A stretch of 64,000 bases of DNA from Pelagicoccus sp. SDUM812003 (GTDB lineage: Bacteria > Verrucomicrobiota > Verrucomicrobiia > Opitutales > Opitutaceae), in NCBI RefSeq assembly GCF_031127815.1, contig NZ_JARXHY010000004.1, positions 310,001 to 374,000 on the forward strand, written 5' to 3'. A program made the position numbers and the translations under genes. Positions within the stretch are counted from its first letter, which is position 1. Every line of letters begins with the position of its first letter. A model generated the notes under the pieces. It was not told the DNA's origin, did no database searches, and worked only from the letters and a program-made list of their open reading frames with translations. Shown here piece after piece: positions 44,437 through 54,760 of the stretch.

Positions 44437-47400
44437 ATGAATTCCTGTTTGCTTGGAGGCTCTCGAGCCCTGTGGATGCTGTCGATCGTCCTGTTCGCGC
44501 TTGGTCAGGCATGGGCGAAGATCGGCGATCGGGAGCTCGATCGGCTGAAGTTCAGTCCTTTGGAGGGGTTGAGCTCCGGGCCGAGCGGCCAGGTCAGCGC
44601 CATCGTCCAAGGATCGAATGGCTTCATCTGGTTCGGAACCCGCGAAGGGGCCCATCGGTACGACGGATACGATTTTCGAACCTATTCGAACCGAAAGGAC
44701 GACCCGCTCTCGCTGGTCAACAGCGTGGTGCTGGCCTTTCAGATCGATCACTTGGACCGGATCTGGATCGGCACGGAAAAGGGAGTCTCTCGCTACGTGC
44801 CGGAGACCGATTCGTTCGAGAACTACCTGCTGGATCCGGAGGAGCGCAACAGCAACTTGGCCAATCATAGCAACGCCTTCGTGGTCGACAGCGAGAATCG
44901 GCTCTACGTGAGCTCCGAGTCTGGGTTCGTGTACCGCTACGAAGAGGCCCGCGATCGGTTCGAGCCTATCAACGCGGTTCCCTTGGGAATCATCAAATCG
45001 ATGGTTATCGACGGAGAGGATCGCATATGGGTCGGAGCGGATAGCCGTCTCCATCGTTTTGATACGCGAGAGGGTGGGTTGGTGACTTACGAGGAGCCGT
45101 TTCGCTCGGACGATCCTTCGTTGGATAACTTTATCGAAAGCATCGCGTATGTCGACGACGAGACGATCTGGCTGGGTACGGCCGCCGACGGCGCCGTCCG
45201 GTTCAATAGCGTCAGCGAGGTCGCCGAATCCATGCCTCGGGCGTTCGAGGGAGAGTCTTACGCTCACACCTTGCTGATCGATGATCAGAAAAACCTTTGG
45301 ATTGGCCACTCTTCAGGGATCACCTTGTATCCAAATGGTCAGGACGATCCTATTCGCTATCACTCGGACCTCAAGGAAGGGCCTCTTCCTCGCAGCGGGA
45401 TCCACTCGCTGCTGATCGATTCGCAAAGCAACATCTGGGCTGGCTCGGCGTATCATGGGATCTTCGTTTCATCCAACAACAAGCGCTTTCATGCCTTGCC
45501 CCAGTACGCAGGGCTCAGTGGCAGCGACAAGGCGGTGATTTCGGCCCTGCTCGAGGATCGGGAGGGCAATCTCTGGATCGGTCGCAATTCGCAGGGTGTC
45601 GACATCCTGCCTGCGTCGGGCGGTGCGATGATCCGTTTGCGAAACGATCCGTCCGATCCGCGCAGCATACCGCTGAATACGGTTTTCGATCTGTTTCAGG
45701 ATAGCTTTGGCGAGATTTGGCTCGGGATATATCGTGGCGGATTGAACAGGTACGATCCAGAAACTGGATACTTCGAACGCTTCGTGCACGATCCCGATGA
45801 CCCGTCTAGCATTGGTTCGAACGACGTGAGAGGGATTCAGGAGGATGAGCTCGGAAACCTCTGGGTGCTCACCCATGGGCGTGGCGTTTCCTACTTCGAT
45901 CGGGATTCGGAGACCTTTGCGCGCCTCAGGCAGGACCCGAGCGACCCTGACGGGTCGCTGATAGACGACTGGGCGAACGACATCCTCTATCTCGATGGCG
46001 ACTTGTACGTGGGCACGTCGATCGGTTTTTCCATTTTGGATACCAGAACGGGCCAAGTGGAGAATTTCGATTCGGATCCCCAGGACCCGGAGTCGCTCTC
46101 CAATCCGGTTATCAACACCTTCTTTCTGGATTCCAAGAATCGGCTATGGATCGGCACCGGCGACGGAATCAATTTGTTCGATCCGCTGACCAAGCGGTTT
46201 CGCAGCTGGAGTGTGGAGGAGGGGCTGCCGTATCGCATCGTCAACGCCATCCAAGAGGACGACGCGGGGCAGTTATGGATCGGCACTGACAACGGACTTG
46301 CCCGCTTCGATCCCGAACGCGAAGGGATGGACACCTACGACAGCGGCGATGGCCTGTCGGACAACGCGTTCTACGCGCGCGCCGCCATCAAGAGCAGCGA
46401 TGGCAGGTTGATGTTCGGGATGAAAAACGGCGTCACCTACTTCCGGCCGGAGGAAATCGAGGACAACACCTATGCTCCGCAGGTTTGGATCACGGACTTC
46501 AAGGTGTCGAATCAGTCCCTGAAGGTAGACCCTGATGGTGAGGGGAATGGGACCATCCAGCGCAGCATATGGGAGTTGGACAAGGTGACCTTGGACTACG
46601 ATCAGAAAGTGATATCGATCCATTTCGTCGCTCTGAATTTCATCCAGTCTCATAAAAACGAATACGCATATCGTCTTCTGGGGTTCGACGATGATTGGAA
46701 CCTCGTAGGGTCTCGGCGGGAGGCGACTTATACCAATTTGAATCCGGGGAACTACGTCTTCGAAGTGAAGGCCTCGAACAACGACGGGTATTGGAATGAA
46801 ACGCCGAGGAGCTTAGGCATCGTCGTGACGCCGCCGTTCTGGGGCACGCTTTGGTTTCGCTTGTCATCTGGAATCATGGTGGTGGCGCTGCCGATCTTCC
46901 TCGCCATGCTGCGGCTTCATCGGGTCAAGCGTCAGCGCGCGAAGCTCGCTTCGATCGTGGAGGAGCGCACTCGGGACCTCCGATCCTCCAATGAAAAGCT
47001 TGAGAGCGCCTACCAGTTGCTGGAGAAGAACCAGCATCAGATCACGGTGCAGAACCAGGAGCTCATCACTCACCGGGAAAACCTGGAGCTGATGGTTTCG
47101 CAACGTACCCGCGAGCTGGAGGATGCGAAGGAGAAGGCGGAGCGGTCGGATCGCTTGAAGTCCGCCTTTTTGGCCAACATGTCGCATGAGATCCGAACGC
47201 CAATGAACGCGATAGTCGGTCTGCTGGAGATCCTGCGCCTGGAGAGCATCGATGACGAGGAGCGCCGCCGCTACAATGATGTGATCAAGCAGAGCAGCAA
47301 TACCTTGCTGACCTTGATTGACGATATCCTCGACTTGTCGCGCATCGAGTCTGGGGAGGCTACCATACAGCTCAGAAACTGCGACATCGATGAAATATGC

Positions 47401-48345
47401 GACGAGCTGTATTCGCTATATAAATACGTAGCTGAAAAGGAGTCGGAAGGCGCCATCAGGCTGGAGCTCATCCGAAACGGAGAGTCCGGGCTCAGGAGGG
47501 ACGAGGGCGAGCGATTGATCGCGAGCGGCTTTGATCCCGTGCGTCTGAAGCAGATCCTCACCAATCTGCTCTCAAACGCCATAAAGTTCACCGAGAAGGG
47601 CGTCGTTTCCTTTGGATACAATTCCCAGGTCGTTGACGGGACGCTTCGGCTGGAGTTTTTCGTGTCGGACACAGGTATTGGCATTCCGGATATGCACTTG
47701 GACAAGGTTTTCGATCGCTTCCACAAGGTGGAGGACTACGGGGACAAGGTTTATCGCGGGACGGGACTTGGACTCACCATTTCCCAGCGGCTTGTCGAGA
47801 TGATGTCGGGACGAATTTTCGTCGCTTCCAAGCTCGGCAAGGGCACGCGTTTTTCCGTGCGTTTCGATCGAGCTCTAGAGGAGGGGCGACCCTTGGATTC
47901 CCCCGCGTCTACGAGCGTGGTCCGCCCGGCGTCCTTGAGGGAAGGCGGCGCAGAGTCGATCGACGGATCGCTGAGCGAGGTGTCGCTGCTGGTGGTGGAG
48001 GACGAGGAGCCGAACTACCTGGTGATTTCCAAGTTTCTGGAGCGTAGCGAAGCGAGACTGGACTGGGCTAGAGACGGGGAGGAGGCGAGGCGCCTTTTTT
48101 CGGAGCGCTCCTACGACCTGGTTCTTCTGGATGTCAAGATGCCGATCATGGACGGCTACGAGGTCCTGGAGTATATCAGATCCACGGATACTGAAATCCC
48201 GGTGGTGATGCAGACCGCCTACGCCATGGAGTCCGACCGGCAGAAAGCGTTTCGCGAGGGGGCGAGCGATTTCATCGCCAAGCCGTTTTCCGAGGACTCT
48301 CTCGTCGCGAGCATCCAGCGTTGCCTGAGACAGCGTTCCGCCTGA
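44437..48345 (+). CDS. Reg_prop hybrid two-component sensor kinase
   Basis: A 1302-residue membrane hybrid kinase. After a signal/anchor segment (SRALWMLSIVLFALGQAWA), the periplasmic part (~35-690) contains two beta-propellers of two-component-regulator repeats (GLSSGPSGQVSAIVQG, SNGFIWFGTREGAHRYDGY and many WIGT repeats), then a Y_Y_Y domain (~695-795, YAYRLLGFDDDWN). A membrane helix (~805-825), coiled coil, HisKA with His917 (LANMSHEIRTPMNAI), HATPase (~1020-1150, GTGLGLTISQRLVEMM) and receiver with Asp1232 (YDLVLLDVKMPIMDGYEVL) follow. It lacks the C-terminal AraC domain of Bacteroides HTCS proteins, so output must pass to another protein. The ligand is unknown; relatives sense polysaccharide fragments. 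Confidence 0.93.
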   Translation: MNSCLLGGSRALWMLSIVLFALGQAWAKIGDRELDRLKFSPLEGLSSGPSGQVSAIVQGSNGFIWFGTREGAHRYDGYDFRTYSNRKDDPLSLVNSVVLAFQIDHLDRIWIGTEKGVSRYVPETDSFENYLLDPEERNSNLANHSNAFVVDSENRLYVSSESGFVYRYEEARDRFEPINAVPLGIIKSMVIDGEDRIWVGADSRLHRFDTREGGLVTYEEPFRSDDPSLDNFIESIAYVDDETIWLGTAADGAVRFNSVSEVAESMPRAFEGESYAHTLLIDDQKNLWIGHSSGITLYPNGQDDPIRYHSDLKEGPLPRSGIHSLLIDSQSNIWAGSAYHGIFVSSNNKRFHALPQYAGLSGSDKAVISALLEDREGNLWIGRNSQGVDILPASGGAMIRLRNDPSDPRSIPLNTVFDLFQDSFGEIWLGIYRGGLNRYDPETGYFERFVHDPDDPSSIGSNDVRGIQEDELGNLWVLTHGRGVSYFDRDSETFARLRQDPSDPDGSLIDDWANDILYLDGDLYVGTSIGFSILDTRTGQVENFDSDPQDPESLSNPVINTFFLDSKNRLWIGTGDGINLFDPLTKRFRSWSVEEGLPYRIVNAIQEDDAGQLWIGTDNGLARFDPEREGMDTYDSGDGLSDNAFYARAAIKSSDGRLMFGMKNGVTYFRPEEIEDNTYAPQVWITDFKVSNQSLKVDPDGEGNGTIQRSIWELDKVTLDYDQKVISIHFVALNFIQSHKNEYAYRLLGFDDDWNLVGSRREATYTNLNPGNYVFEVKASNNDGYWNETPRSLGIVVTPPFWGTLWFRLSSGIMVVALPIFLAMLRLHRVKRQRAKLASIVEERTRDLRSSNEKLESAYQLLEKNQHQITVQNQELITHRENLELMVSQRTRELEDAKEKAERSDRLKSAFLANMSHEIRTPMNAIVGLLEILRLESIDDEERRRYNDVIKQSSNTLLTLIDDILDLSRIESGEATIQLRNCDIDEICDELYSLYKYVAEKESEGAIRLELIRNGESGLRRDEGERLIASGFDPVRLKQILTNLLSNAIKFTEKGVVSFGYNSQVVDGTLRLEFFVSDTGIGIPDMHLDKVFDRFHKVEDYGDKVYRGTGLGLTISQRLVEMMSGRIFVASKLGKGTRFSVRFDRALEEGRPLDSPASTSVVRPASLREGGAESIDGSLSEVSLLVVEDEEPNYLVISKFLERSEARLDWARDGEEARRLFSERSYDLVLLDVKMPIMDGYEVLEYIRSTDTEIPVVMQTAYAMESDRQKAFREGASDFIAKPFSEDSLVASIQRCLRQRSA

Positions 48346-48438
48346 GAGGCAGGGCTTTCCGGTGGGCGAGATTTGTAAAGTTGTAGTTGAAGCGTGGGAA
48401 CAAAATGGCCTAGCGTCTGCCATTTGGTTTCCTAGTCG

Positions 48439-49692
48439 ATGCACCCGAACATTCAAATAGCGATCCGATTTCTTCTAGCCAAGAAGCGCTCGATGTTGAT
48501 GAGCCTTTGCGGAATCGCGTTCGGCGTCGGATTCTTCATCGTCACCCAGGCCCAAGTGCGCGGCTTCGAGGAGTTCTTTATCAAGACCATTCTCGGCACC
48601 GACGGAGCGATCCGCATCGAGGACAAGTTTCAGAACACGCTGGCCCAAGTTGAGGCGGCGTCGAGCCGGGGAGCGTCGACCACATTCTTCGTCGCCGACC
48701 GATCGAATCGTCGCTACGTGGAGGGCGTGGAGTATCCTGATGAGGTGATCGAGGGGATTCGCCAGCTGTCCAATGTGGCGTCCACCTCCTCGGTTCTGAA
48801 AGGGCTGATTTCGGTGCAGAGCCCGCTGCGCACCGAGTCGGCCCAGGCCTACGGCATCGTTCTCAACGACCACCTTTCGGTCTCCGACCTGGAGGAGCAG
48901 ATTCTGTTTGGGGATATCGAAACCTTTCGCGACACGCCGACGGGCTTGCTGATAGGACGCAAGCTGGCTGATCGATTGCAGGTGCGGGTAGGCGATTCCC
49001 TTATCATAGAGCGGCAAGGGGTGAAGAATCGGTTTCGCATCAGCGCGGTCTACGAGACTGGCGTCTCCGACATCGACCGGGTGCGCCTGTTCATGCACCT
49101 GGATCAGGCCCGTTCCATTTTGCGCAAGCCCCATGGAGTGAGTTTCTTACAGGTCTCGCTTTTCGATCGCGATCGCGCTCCCTACGATGCCGCTCGCATC
49201 GAAAGCATCACCCAGCACAGCGCCGCTCCGTGGCAGGAGCGCGAAAAGGTTTGGCTCGATGTCTTCAAGGCCCTGCAGGTCTCGGCGGTGATCACGGTCT
49301 CGACCATCATCTTCATCTCGGGCCTCGGCATGTTCAACACGCTGGTCATGATCGTGATGGAGAAGACGCGCGAAATCGCCATCCTGCGCTCCATGGGATA
49401 CAGTCGCGCCGACATCTCCTCGGTCTTTCTTTGGCAGGGGGGCATCGTGCTTGTCCTAGGCGTTTTGATCGGCTTCGCCCTAGGCGCCGGAGTGACCTAT
49501 GGCATCTCCAACCTGCCGCTGCGCATTCGCGGCATCTTCTCCACTGACAGCTACGTGGTCGAATGGTCGCTGGCCCACTATTTCTGGGCGGCGGTGACTG
49601 CGATCATCATCGTCATGTTCTCCAGCTTGGCTCCCGCCCGCCGAGCGGCGCGCTTGGTGCCTGGCGATGTTATTCGAGGGACCTCAGCATGA
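48439..49692 (+). CDS. FtsX-like ABC transporter permease (LolC/E type)
   Basis: A 417-residue inner-membrane permease of the LolC/LolE/MacB type. The layout is one N-terminal helix (MLMSLCGIAFGVGFFIVTQA), a ~230-residue periplasmic domain, and three C-terminal helices with the FtsX signature FISGLGMFNTLVMIVMEKTREIAILRSMGYSR. Only one permease is encoded, so it would act as a homodimer with the ATPase next to it. Its job is likely extraction of lipoproteins or another hydrophobic cargo toward the outer membrane, but LolE-like and exporter-type permeases are hard to tell apart by sequence. It overlaps the ATPase gene by 4 bases. Confidence 0.88.
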   Translation: MHPNIQIAIRFLLAKKRSMLMSLCGIAFGVGFFIVTQAQVRGFEEFFIKTILGTDGAIRIEDKFQNTLAQVEAASSRGASTTFFVADRSNRRYVEGVEYPDEVIEGIRQLSNVASTSSVLKGLISVQSPLRTESAQAYGIVLNDHLSVSDLEEQILFGDIETFRDTPTGLLIGRKLADRLQVRVGDSLIIERQGVKNRFRISAVYETGVSDIDRVRLFMHLDQARSILRKPHGVSFLQVSLFDRDRAPYDAARIESITQHSAAPWQEREKVWLDVFKALQVSAVITVSTIIFISGLGMFNTLVMIVMEKTREIAILRSMGYSRADISSVFLWQGGIVLVLGVLIGFALGAGVTYGISNLPLRIRGIFSTDSYVVEWSLAHYFWAAVTAIIIVMFSSLAPARRAARLVPGDVIRGTSA

Positions 49693-50387
49693 GCGCCACC
49701 AAAACGAGCGCCGAAATCGCGATGGAATGCCGATCGCTCCATAAGTACCTGGGCGAAGGCGAAACTCGAGTGCACGTGCTGCGTGGCGTGGACCTCTCTC
49801 TAGAGCGAGGGCAGGTGAGCGCGGTGGTCGGACCTTCGGGCTGCGGCAAGAGCACCTTGCTTTATCTGCTCGGACTGCTCGATCGGCAGGATGGGGGCAC
49901 GATCCATGTGAACGGGCAGGAGGTTCCGCAGGACCGCGACGGCACCCATACGCGCCTTCGCTGCGAGCACATCGGCTTCGTTTTCCAGTTCCATTTCCTG
50001 CTTCCTGAATTCTCCGCTCTGGAAAACGTCATGCTGCCCATGCGCAAGCTCGGTCGGCTCTCGGAAGAGGAAATGGTCAGCCAGGCCCGCGAGCTGCTCA
50101 GCGAAGTCGGTCTGGGGCAGAAGACCCATCGCCGTCCTTCGCAGCTTTCCGGAGGGGAGCAGCAACGCGTGGCCATCGCTCGCTCCCTCGCCAACCGGCC
50201 CACCGTGCTGCTGGCGGACGAGCCCACCGGAAATCTCGACCTGAAGAACTCGCTCATGGTCTTCGACATGCTCACCCGGCTGGCCAAGGAGCACCAGCAA
50301 GCAGTGCTGATCGTTACGCATAATCCCGAACTCGCCAAGCTTTGTGACCGAATCCTCCGCATGGAGGATGGTCTTTTCGTTGAGTGA
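49689..50387 (+). CDS. ABC transporter ATPase (LolD type)
   Basis: A 232-residue ATP-binding subunit. Walker A GPSGCGKST, the Q-loop FVFQFHFLLPEFSALENVML, signature LSGGEQQRVAIARSLANRP and Walker B VLLADEPTGNLD are complete. FQFHxLLPEFxALENVMLP closely resembles LolD, which powers lipoprotein release. The start is the ATG overlapping the permease stop, so the two subunits are translationally coupled. A longer frame upstream is only a shadow of the permease gene. Confidence 0.93.
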   Translation: MSATKTSAEIAMECRSLHKYLGEGETRVHVLRGVDLSLERGQVSAVVGPSGCGKSTLLYLLGLLDRQDGGTIHVNGQEVPQDRDGTHTRLRCEHIGFVFQFHFLLPEFSALENVMLPMRKLGRLSEEEMVSQARELLSEVGLGQKTHRRPSQLSGGEQQRVAIARSLANRPTVLLADEPTGNLDLKNSLMVFDMLTRLAKEHQQAVLIVTHNPELAKLCDRILRMEDGLFVE

Positions 50388-50438
50388 GTTGCGTAAGCTC
50401 GGATGTGGGGTATTAGAAAAGCAACTAGCCCGAAATAC

Positions 50439-50467
50439 CGCGTCTTATAAAGCCCGACGGCGTTTTT
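50439..50467 (+). terminator. Possible terminator after the ABC transporter genes
   Basis: CGCGTC (50439-50444) can pair with GACGGCG (50456-50462) with one bulged base, across an 11-base loop, followed by five T (50463-50467). Imperfect but well placed, about 50 bases after the ATPase stop. Confidence 0.45.
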
Positions 50468-50546
50468 GGTGAGGCTAACATTTTATTTGCTTTTCAAGGA
50501 CGCAACCTTTCACTGCGAGTCTCCTAATCGTCTAACCTTCTGCTCA

Positions 50547-50732
50547 GTGAGTTCCGAAAATTCCCGCAAATCTTTCGTTTTTGCGATAGCCACGCTTGTT
50601 GCTGGCGTAGTCGCATTGCCTAAGCTGCTTACTCGAAGTAAGCCTAAGGACGGTACTCGCACGTCGAGTTCCGCGATTCAGCTCAGGCAGGATCCTCGCT
50701 CGGTGAGCCGAGAGGATTCGCGGTTCGCGTAA
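50547..50732 (+). CDS. Small putative membrane-anchored protein upstream of actA
   Basis: A 61-residue frame ending 39 bases before actA. From the GTG at 50547 it reads SSENSRKSFVFAIATLVAGV, a basic stretch followed by a ~15-residue hydrophobic segment and LPKLLTRSK, then a polar C-terminus. This looks like a small single-pass protein or Tat-type leader fragment. The frame is open to 50466, but the upstream part is not protein-like. There is no ribosome-binding site. It may be a real accessory gene of the respiratory operon, or chance; I cannot name a family. Confidence 0.45.
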   Translation: MSSENSRKSFVFAIATLVAGVVALPKLLTRSKPKDGTRTSSSAIQLRQDPRSVSREDSRFA

Positions 50733-50771
50733 CTCTGCGTCCGACAGTTAAACGGCAAACCCTTTCGCGCT

Positions 50772-51428
50772 ATGTCAAAAGTGTTCCCTAAGTGGTCCAA
50801 TGCGCTGCCACTGAAGATCGTTGTATTTCTCATCATCTTCGTGACGACGCTGCTTGCCGGCATCACCTATTATGTGACGCCTAAGTACACTCGGGTCGGG
50901 TACGAGCCGAGCCAGCCTGTGCCTTACGATCACAGCTTTCACGTCGGCGAGCTCGGCTTGGACTGTCGCTATTGCCATGACAAGGTCGACCAATCGGATG
51001 TGGCCAACATTCCAGCGGCGGACACCTGCATGAAGTGCCATAGCATGATCAAGACCGACAGCCCGTTGCTGGCGCCGGTGCGCGAGAGCTACGAGTCCGG
51101 TCTGCCTATCGCGTGGAAACGTATTCACGAGGTGCCGGACTACGTCTATTTCAGCCACCAGGCTCACGTGACGCGTGGCGTTTCCTGCGTGGAATGTCAT
51201 GGTCAGGTCAACGAAATGGCGGTGGTGAAGCATGCCGAGCCCATGAGCATGGGCTGGTGTCTCGACTGTCACCGCCACCCGGAAGAAGTTCTTCGGCCCG
51301 TCGACAAGGTTTACGATCTCGATTGGGAGCATCCCGGCGGCAAGGTCGCCCAGATCAGGGACGGGCTCAAGCTCGTTGAAGAACGCAACATTACACCTCC
51401 TCAAAGCTGCACAGGCTGCCACCGATGA
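50772..51428 (+). CDS. actA: Alternative complex III subunit ActA, pentahaem cytochrome c
   Basis: A 218-residue cytochrome anchored by one N-terminal helix (LKIVVFLIIFVTTLLAGITY). Five CxxCH haem c sites are visible: CRYCH, CMKCH, CVECH, CLDCH and CTGCH (the last at the C-terminus), matching ActA with five haems. It receives electrons from ActB and passes them on toward ActE or soluble carriers in the periplasm. It is the first core gene of alternative complex III, a quinol:cytochrome c oxidoreductase unrelated to bc1. The start overlaps the following gene at its end by 4 bases. Confidence 0.96.
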   Translation: MSKVFPKWSNALPLKIVVFLIIFVTTLLAGITYYVTPKYTRVGYEPSQPVPYDHSFHVGELGLDCRYCHDKVDQSDVANIPAADTCMKCHSMIKTDSPLLAPVRESYESGLPIAWKRIHEVPDYVYFSHQAHVTRGVSCVECHGQVNEMAVVKHAEPMSMGWCLDCHRHPEEVLRPVDKVYDLDWEHPGGKVAQIRDGLKLVEERNITPPQSCTGCHR

Positions 51429-54400
51429 AACGCGCACCTTACACTCATCCTGAAACAGCGGAACTGTCAGGCCCGCGCTACTGGCGCAGCCTAGACGACC
51501 TGTCGCAAACCCCGGAATTCCTCGAGCAAGTCGAGCGCGAATTCGGACCGGAAGCTTCGGAAATGAACGAAGTGGATCGTCGCCACTTCTTTAAGATCAT
51601 GGCGGCGTCCTTCGCTATCGGAGGCATCGGCTTCTCCGGATGTCGCCGCCCGGAGTCGCATATCCTGCCGTATTCCAAGATGCCGGAGCATCAGGTGCCT
51701 GGTCAGGCGCTTTATTACGCCACCGGCTTTCCACTGCGTGGGGAAACCTTGCCGCTTTTGGTGGAAACGCATACCGGGCGTCCGACTAAAATCGAAGGCA
51801 ACGCCGATCACCCGGGCTACCGAGGGGGCACCACCCGCAAGGCCCAGGCGGCCATTCTCGACCTTTACGATCCCGACCGCGCCACGGCCCACGCCAAGGG
51901 AGCGGCCAAGCTCAGCAACGCGGACGTCTACGATCTGCTCGCCAAGCTGAACAAGGACTACGCCGCGAACGAAGGGCAGGGCCTGGCGGTGCTGACCGAA
52001 AGCGCCAACTCGCCGACGCGTCGCCGCTTGAAGAAGGCGTTTCTTCGGGCCTTCCCGAAGGCTCAGTGGGTCGAATACGACGCCGTCGAAGTCAAAAGCG
52101 GAGCCATCGCCGCGGCGCGCTTGACGGGCAACGCTGCCGCTCTGCCCAAGTACGACCTTTCCAAGGCCGAGCGCGTGCTTTCCGTCGATGCGGATTTCCT
52201 CGACGAGGAATTGGGCTCGGTCCAGTTCTCCAAGCAGTTCGCCGACGGGCGTCGTTTGCGCTCGAGCTCCGATCAGATGAACCGGCTCTACGCGGTGGAA
52301 AGCAACTTCTCCCTCACCGGTGGAATGGCCGATCACCGCAAGCGTCTGGCCTCCAGCCAGATGGTGGCCTTCCTCGCCGCTCTCGCTCTGGAGCTGGAGC
52401 TCGGAGTGGAAGGCAACGCGCTCACACCCGTTCTGGAGCCGCTTGCCGCTAAGCTCGACGCGGAAACCAAGGAATGGATCGCCAAGTGCGCCGAAGACCT
52501 GGCCGCCCACAAGGGCAAGAGCTTGGTCTTCCCCGGTCAGCACCTCGCTCCGGAAGCCCATGCCTTGGCCCTGCTGATCAATGAAAAGCTGGGCAATCTG
52601 CGCCAGACGGTATCCATCGCATTGGTGGACAATGGCCAAGCCGCCAGCATTCGCGATCTCGCCTCGTCCATCGAAGAAGGTGGCGTCAGCTCCCTGCTCA
52701 TCTCTGGAGGCAATCCCGTTTACAACGCTCCTGCGGACCTCGATTTCGTCGGCTTGCTCGGCAAGGTGGATCAGGTGATTCGTCTCGGCTACTATTTCGA
52801 CGAGACCTCCGAGGCGTCCACCTACCATATCGCGCAGGCCCACTTCCTCGAAGCTTGGGGCGACGGCGAGACCTACCATGGCGACGTCGTGGCCCAGCAG
52901 CCCATGATCCTGCCACTTTTCGACGGGCTTTCGGAAATCGAGACTTTGGCTCGACTCGTCGGCTCGGCCAACGCCGACGGCTACAGCCTGGTTTACGAAA
53001 CCTTTCAGACCGCCAACGGAAGCGCCGGCAAGCGCGGCTTCGACAAGTTTCTCAACGAGGGATTCCTGACCCGCGGATTTCGCGCCTCGAACGCCAACAT
53101 CTCAGGTGTTGAGCTGGCGGGCATGCTGCGCGGCTACCAGGCGCCAGCGGCGCCCACCGAAGACTCCTTGGAGGTTCGCTTCCTCAACGACGCTTCGGTG
53201 GACGATGGCCGCTACGCCAACAACGGCTGGCTGCAGGAATGCCCCGATCCCATGACCAAGCTGACCTGGGACAACGCCATCATCGTCAGCCCGCGTTTGG
53301 CCAAGAAGCTTGAGATCGTGGCCCCGGATTCCATGATTCAAGTGGCTCGCAAGAACCCGAACAAGGTTCGCGACGGACGTCAGTTCGCCCCCGTGGCCAC
53401 CCTCAAGGTGGGCGGTCGCGAGATCACTGGCGCCATCCACATCCAGCCGGGTCTGGACAACTACACGGTCGTCTTGCCGCTTGGTTACGGACGCTCCAAG
53501 ACCGGCCGTGTCGGCACGGGCTCCGGCTTCAGCGCCTACAAGCTGCGCACCGCTTCCGCCTTCGTTTCCGGAGCGAGCATGGACCTGACCGGTGACACCT
53601 ACCAGTTGGCCGAAACGCAGGAGCACTGGTCCATGGAAGGTCGAGCCATCGTTCGCGAAGCCAACCTCGACACCTACGCGAAGGATAGCGAGTGGGTTTC
53701 CCACATGGGAATGGAATCCCATTCTCCTGCGGTTTACGGCGACGCGAAGGATGAATCCACGCAAAAGAAGGTAACCACCACCCCGCGTGGCGGCTCCATC
53801 TACGAGCATCCGAATCTCACTGGAATCCACCAGTGGGGCATGAGCATCGACCTCAACGTCTGCTCCGGCTGCAACGCTTGCGTGATCGCCTGTCAGAGCG
53901 AGAACAACATTCCCATCGTCGGCCGAGACCAGGTACGTCGCGGGCGCGAGATGCACTGGATCCGTCTCGACCGCTACTTCTCGTCCGGATCCTCCGACAA
54001 TACGGAGATCCCCGAGGACCCGCAGGTTTCCCTCCAGCCCATCGCGTGCATGCAGTGCGAAACCGCGCCTTGCGAGACGGTTTGCCCGGTGAACGCTACG
54101 GTTCACGACGAAGAAGGCCTCAACGCCATGGCGTACAACCGTTGCATCGGCACCCGCTACTGCGCCAACAACTGCCCGTACAAGGTTCGCCGCTTCAACT
54201 TCTTCGATTACCAGCAACGTCAGCTCGACAAGCTCTATCTGGGGCCGCTCGCTCCCAAGGGCATGCCGGAGCTGGTGCAGATGGCTCAGAATCCGGACGT
54301 ATCCGTGCGCATGCGCGGCGTGATGGAGAAGTGCACCTTCTGCGTGCAACGCATCAACCAGGCCAAGATCGCCCAGCAGGCCAAGGCCGGAGACAGCGGC

Positions 54401-54760
54401 GACGTTCGCGTTCGCGACGGAGCGATCAAGGTGGCATGCGAGCAAGCCTGCCCGACGGACGCTATCGTTTTCGGCGATCTGCTCGATACGGAAAGCCGCG
54501 TCTCGGTGCAGCGCGACAACGAGCGCACCTACTCGCTGCTCGGCTATTTGAACACTCGTCCGCGCACTACCTTTATGGCGCGAGTCCGCAATCCGAATCC
54601 GAAGATGCCAGACTACTTCGACCAGCCGCTTTCCAAGGTGGAGTACAAGAAGAAGGCCTACGGTGACAAGAAGCGCCCAGTGACGGGCATGGATGAAAGC
54701 TACGACGCCCATCAGGGCGGTATTTCCAATGATCAAGGCAATGACGGAGGACACCACTAA
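51425..54760 (+). CDS. actB: Alternative complex III subunit ActB, Fe-S protein
   Basis: A 1111-residue periplasmic fusion of a molybdopterin-oxidoreductase-like part without cofactor (~60-770) and a four-cluster ferredoxin-like part (~810-1010). A Tat-type RRHFFKI lies at ~52-58, with GC after the hydrophobic stretch. The C-terminal half carries Cys sets [39 protein letters not shown] and CEQAC: 15 ligands, suiting three [4Fe-4S] clusters and one [3Fe-4S]. It carries electrons from quinol at ActC to the haems of ActA and ActE. It overlaps actA by 4 bases and the actC start by one base (TAATG). Confidence 0.96.
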   Translation: MKRAPYTHPETAELSGPRYWRSLDDLSQTPEFLEQVEREFGPEASEMNEVDRRHFFKIMAASFAIGGIGFSGCRRPESHILPYSKMPEHQVPGQALYYATGFPLRGETLPLLVETHTGRPTKIEGNADHPGYRGGTTRKAQAAILDLYDPDRATAHAKGAAKLSNADVYDLLAKLNKDYAANEGQGLAVLTESANSPTRRRLKKAFLRAFPKAQWVEYDAVEVKSGAIAAARLTGNAAALPKYDLSKAERVLSVDADFLDEELGSVQFSKQFADGRRLRSSSDQMNRLYAVESNFSLTGGMADHRKRLASSQMVAFLAALALELELGVEGNALTPVLEPLAAKLDAETKEWIAKCAEDLAAHKGKSLVFPGQHLAPEAHALALLINEKLGNLRQTVSIALVDNGQAASIRDLASSIEEGGVSSLLISGGNPVYNAPADLDFVGLLGKVDQVIRLGYYFDETSEASTYHIAQAHFLEAWGDGETYHGDVVAQQPMILPLFDGLSEIETLARLVGSANADGYSLVYETFQTANGSAGKRGFDKFLNEGFLTRGFRASNANISGVELAGMLRGYQAPAAPTEDSLEVRFLNDASVDDGRYANNGWLQECPDPMTKLTWDNAIIVSPRLAKKLEIVAPDSMIQVARKNPNKVRDGRQFAPVATLKVGGREITGAIHIQPGLDNYTVVLPLGYGRSKTGRVGTGSGFSAYKLRTASAFVSGASMDLTGDTYQLAETQEHWSMEGRAIVREANLDTYAKDSEWVSHMGMESHSPAVYGDAKDESTQKKVTTTPRGGSIYEHPNLTGIHQWGMSIDLNVCSGCNACVIACQSENNIPIVGRDQVRRGREMHWIRLDRYFSSGSSDNTEIPEDPQVSLQPIACMQCETAPCETVCPVNATVHDEEGLNAMAYNRCIGTRYCANNCPYKVRRFNFFDYQQRQLDKLYLGPLAPKGMPELVQMAQNPDVSVRMRGVMEKCTFCVQRINQAKIAQQAKAGDSGDVRVRDGAIKVACEQACPTDAIVFGDLLDTESRVSVQRDNERTYSLLGYLNTRPRTTFMARVRNPNPKMPDYFDQPLSKVEYKKKAYGDKKRPVTGMDESYDAHQGGISNDQGNDGGHH

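Noticed and set aside
53102-54757. 551-codon open frame opposite actB
   Set aside because: It mirrors the high-GC, Cys-rich actB frame, has no protein-like motifs, and actB is unmistakable.
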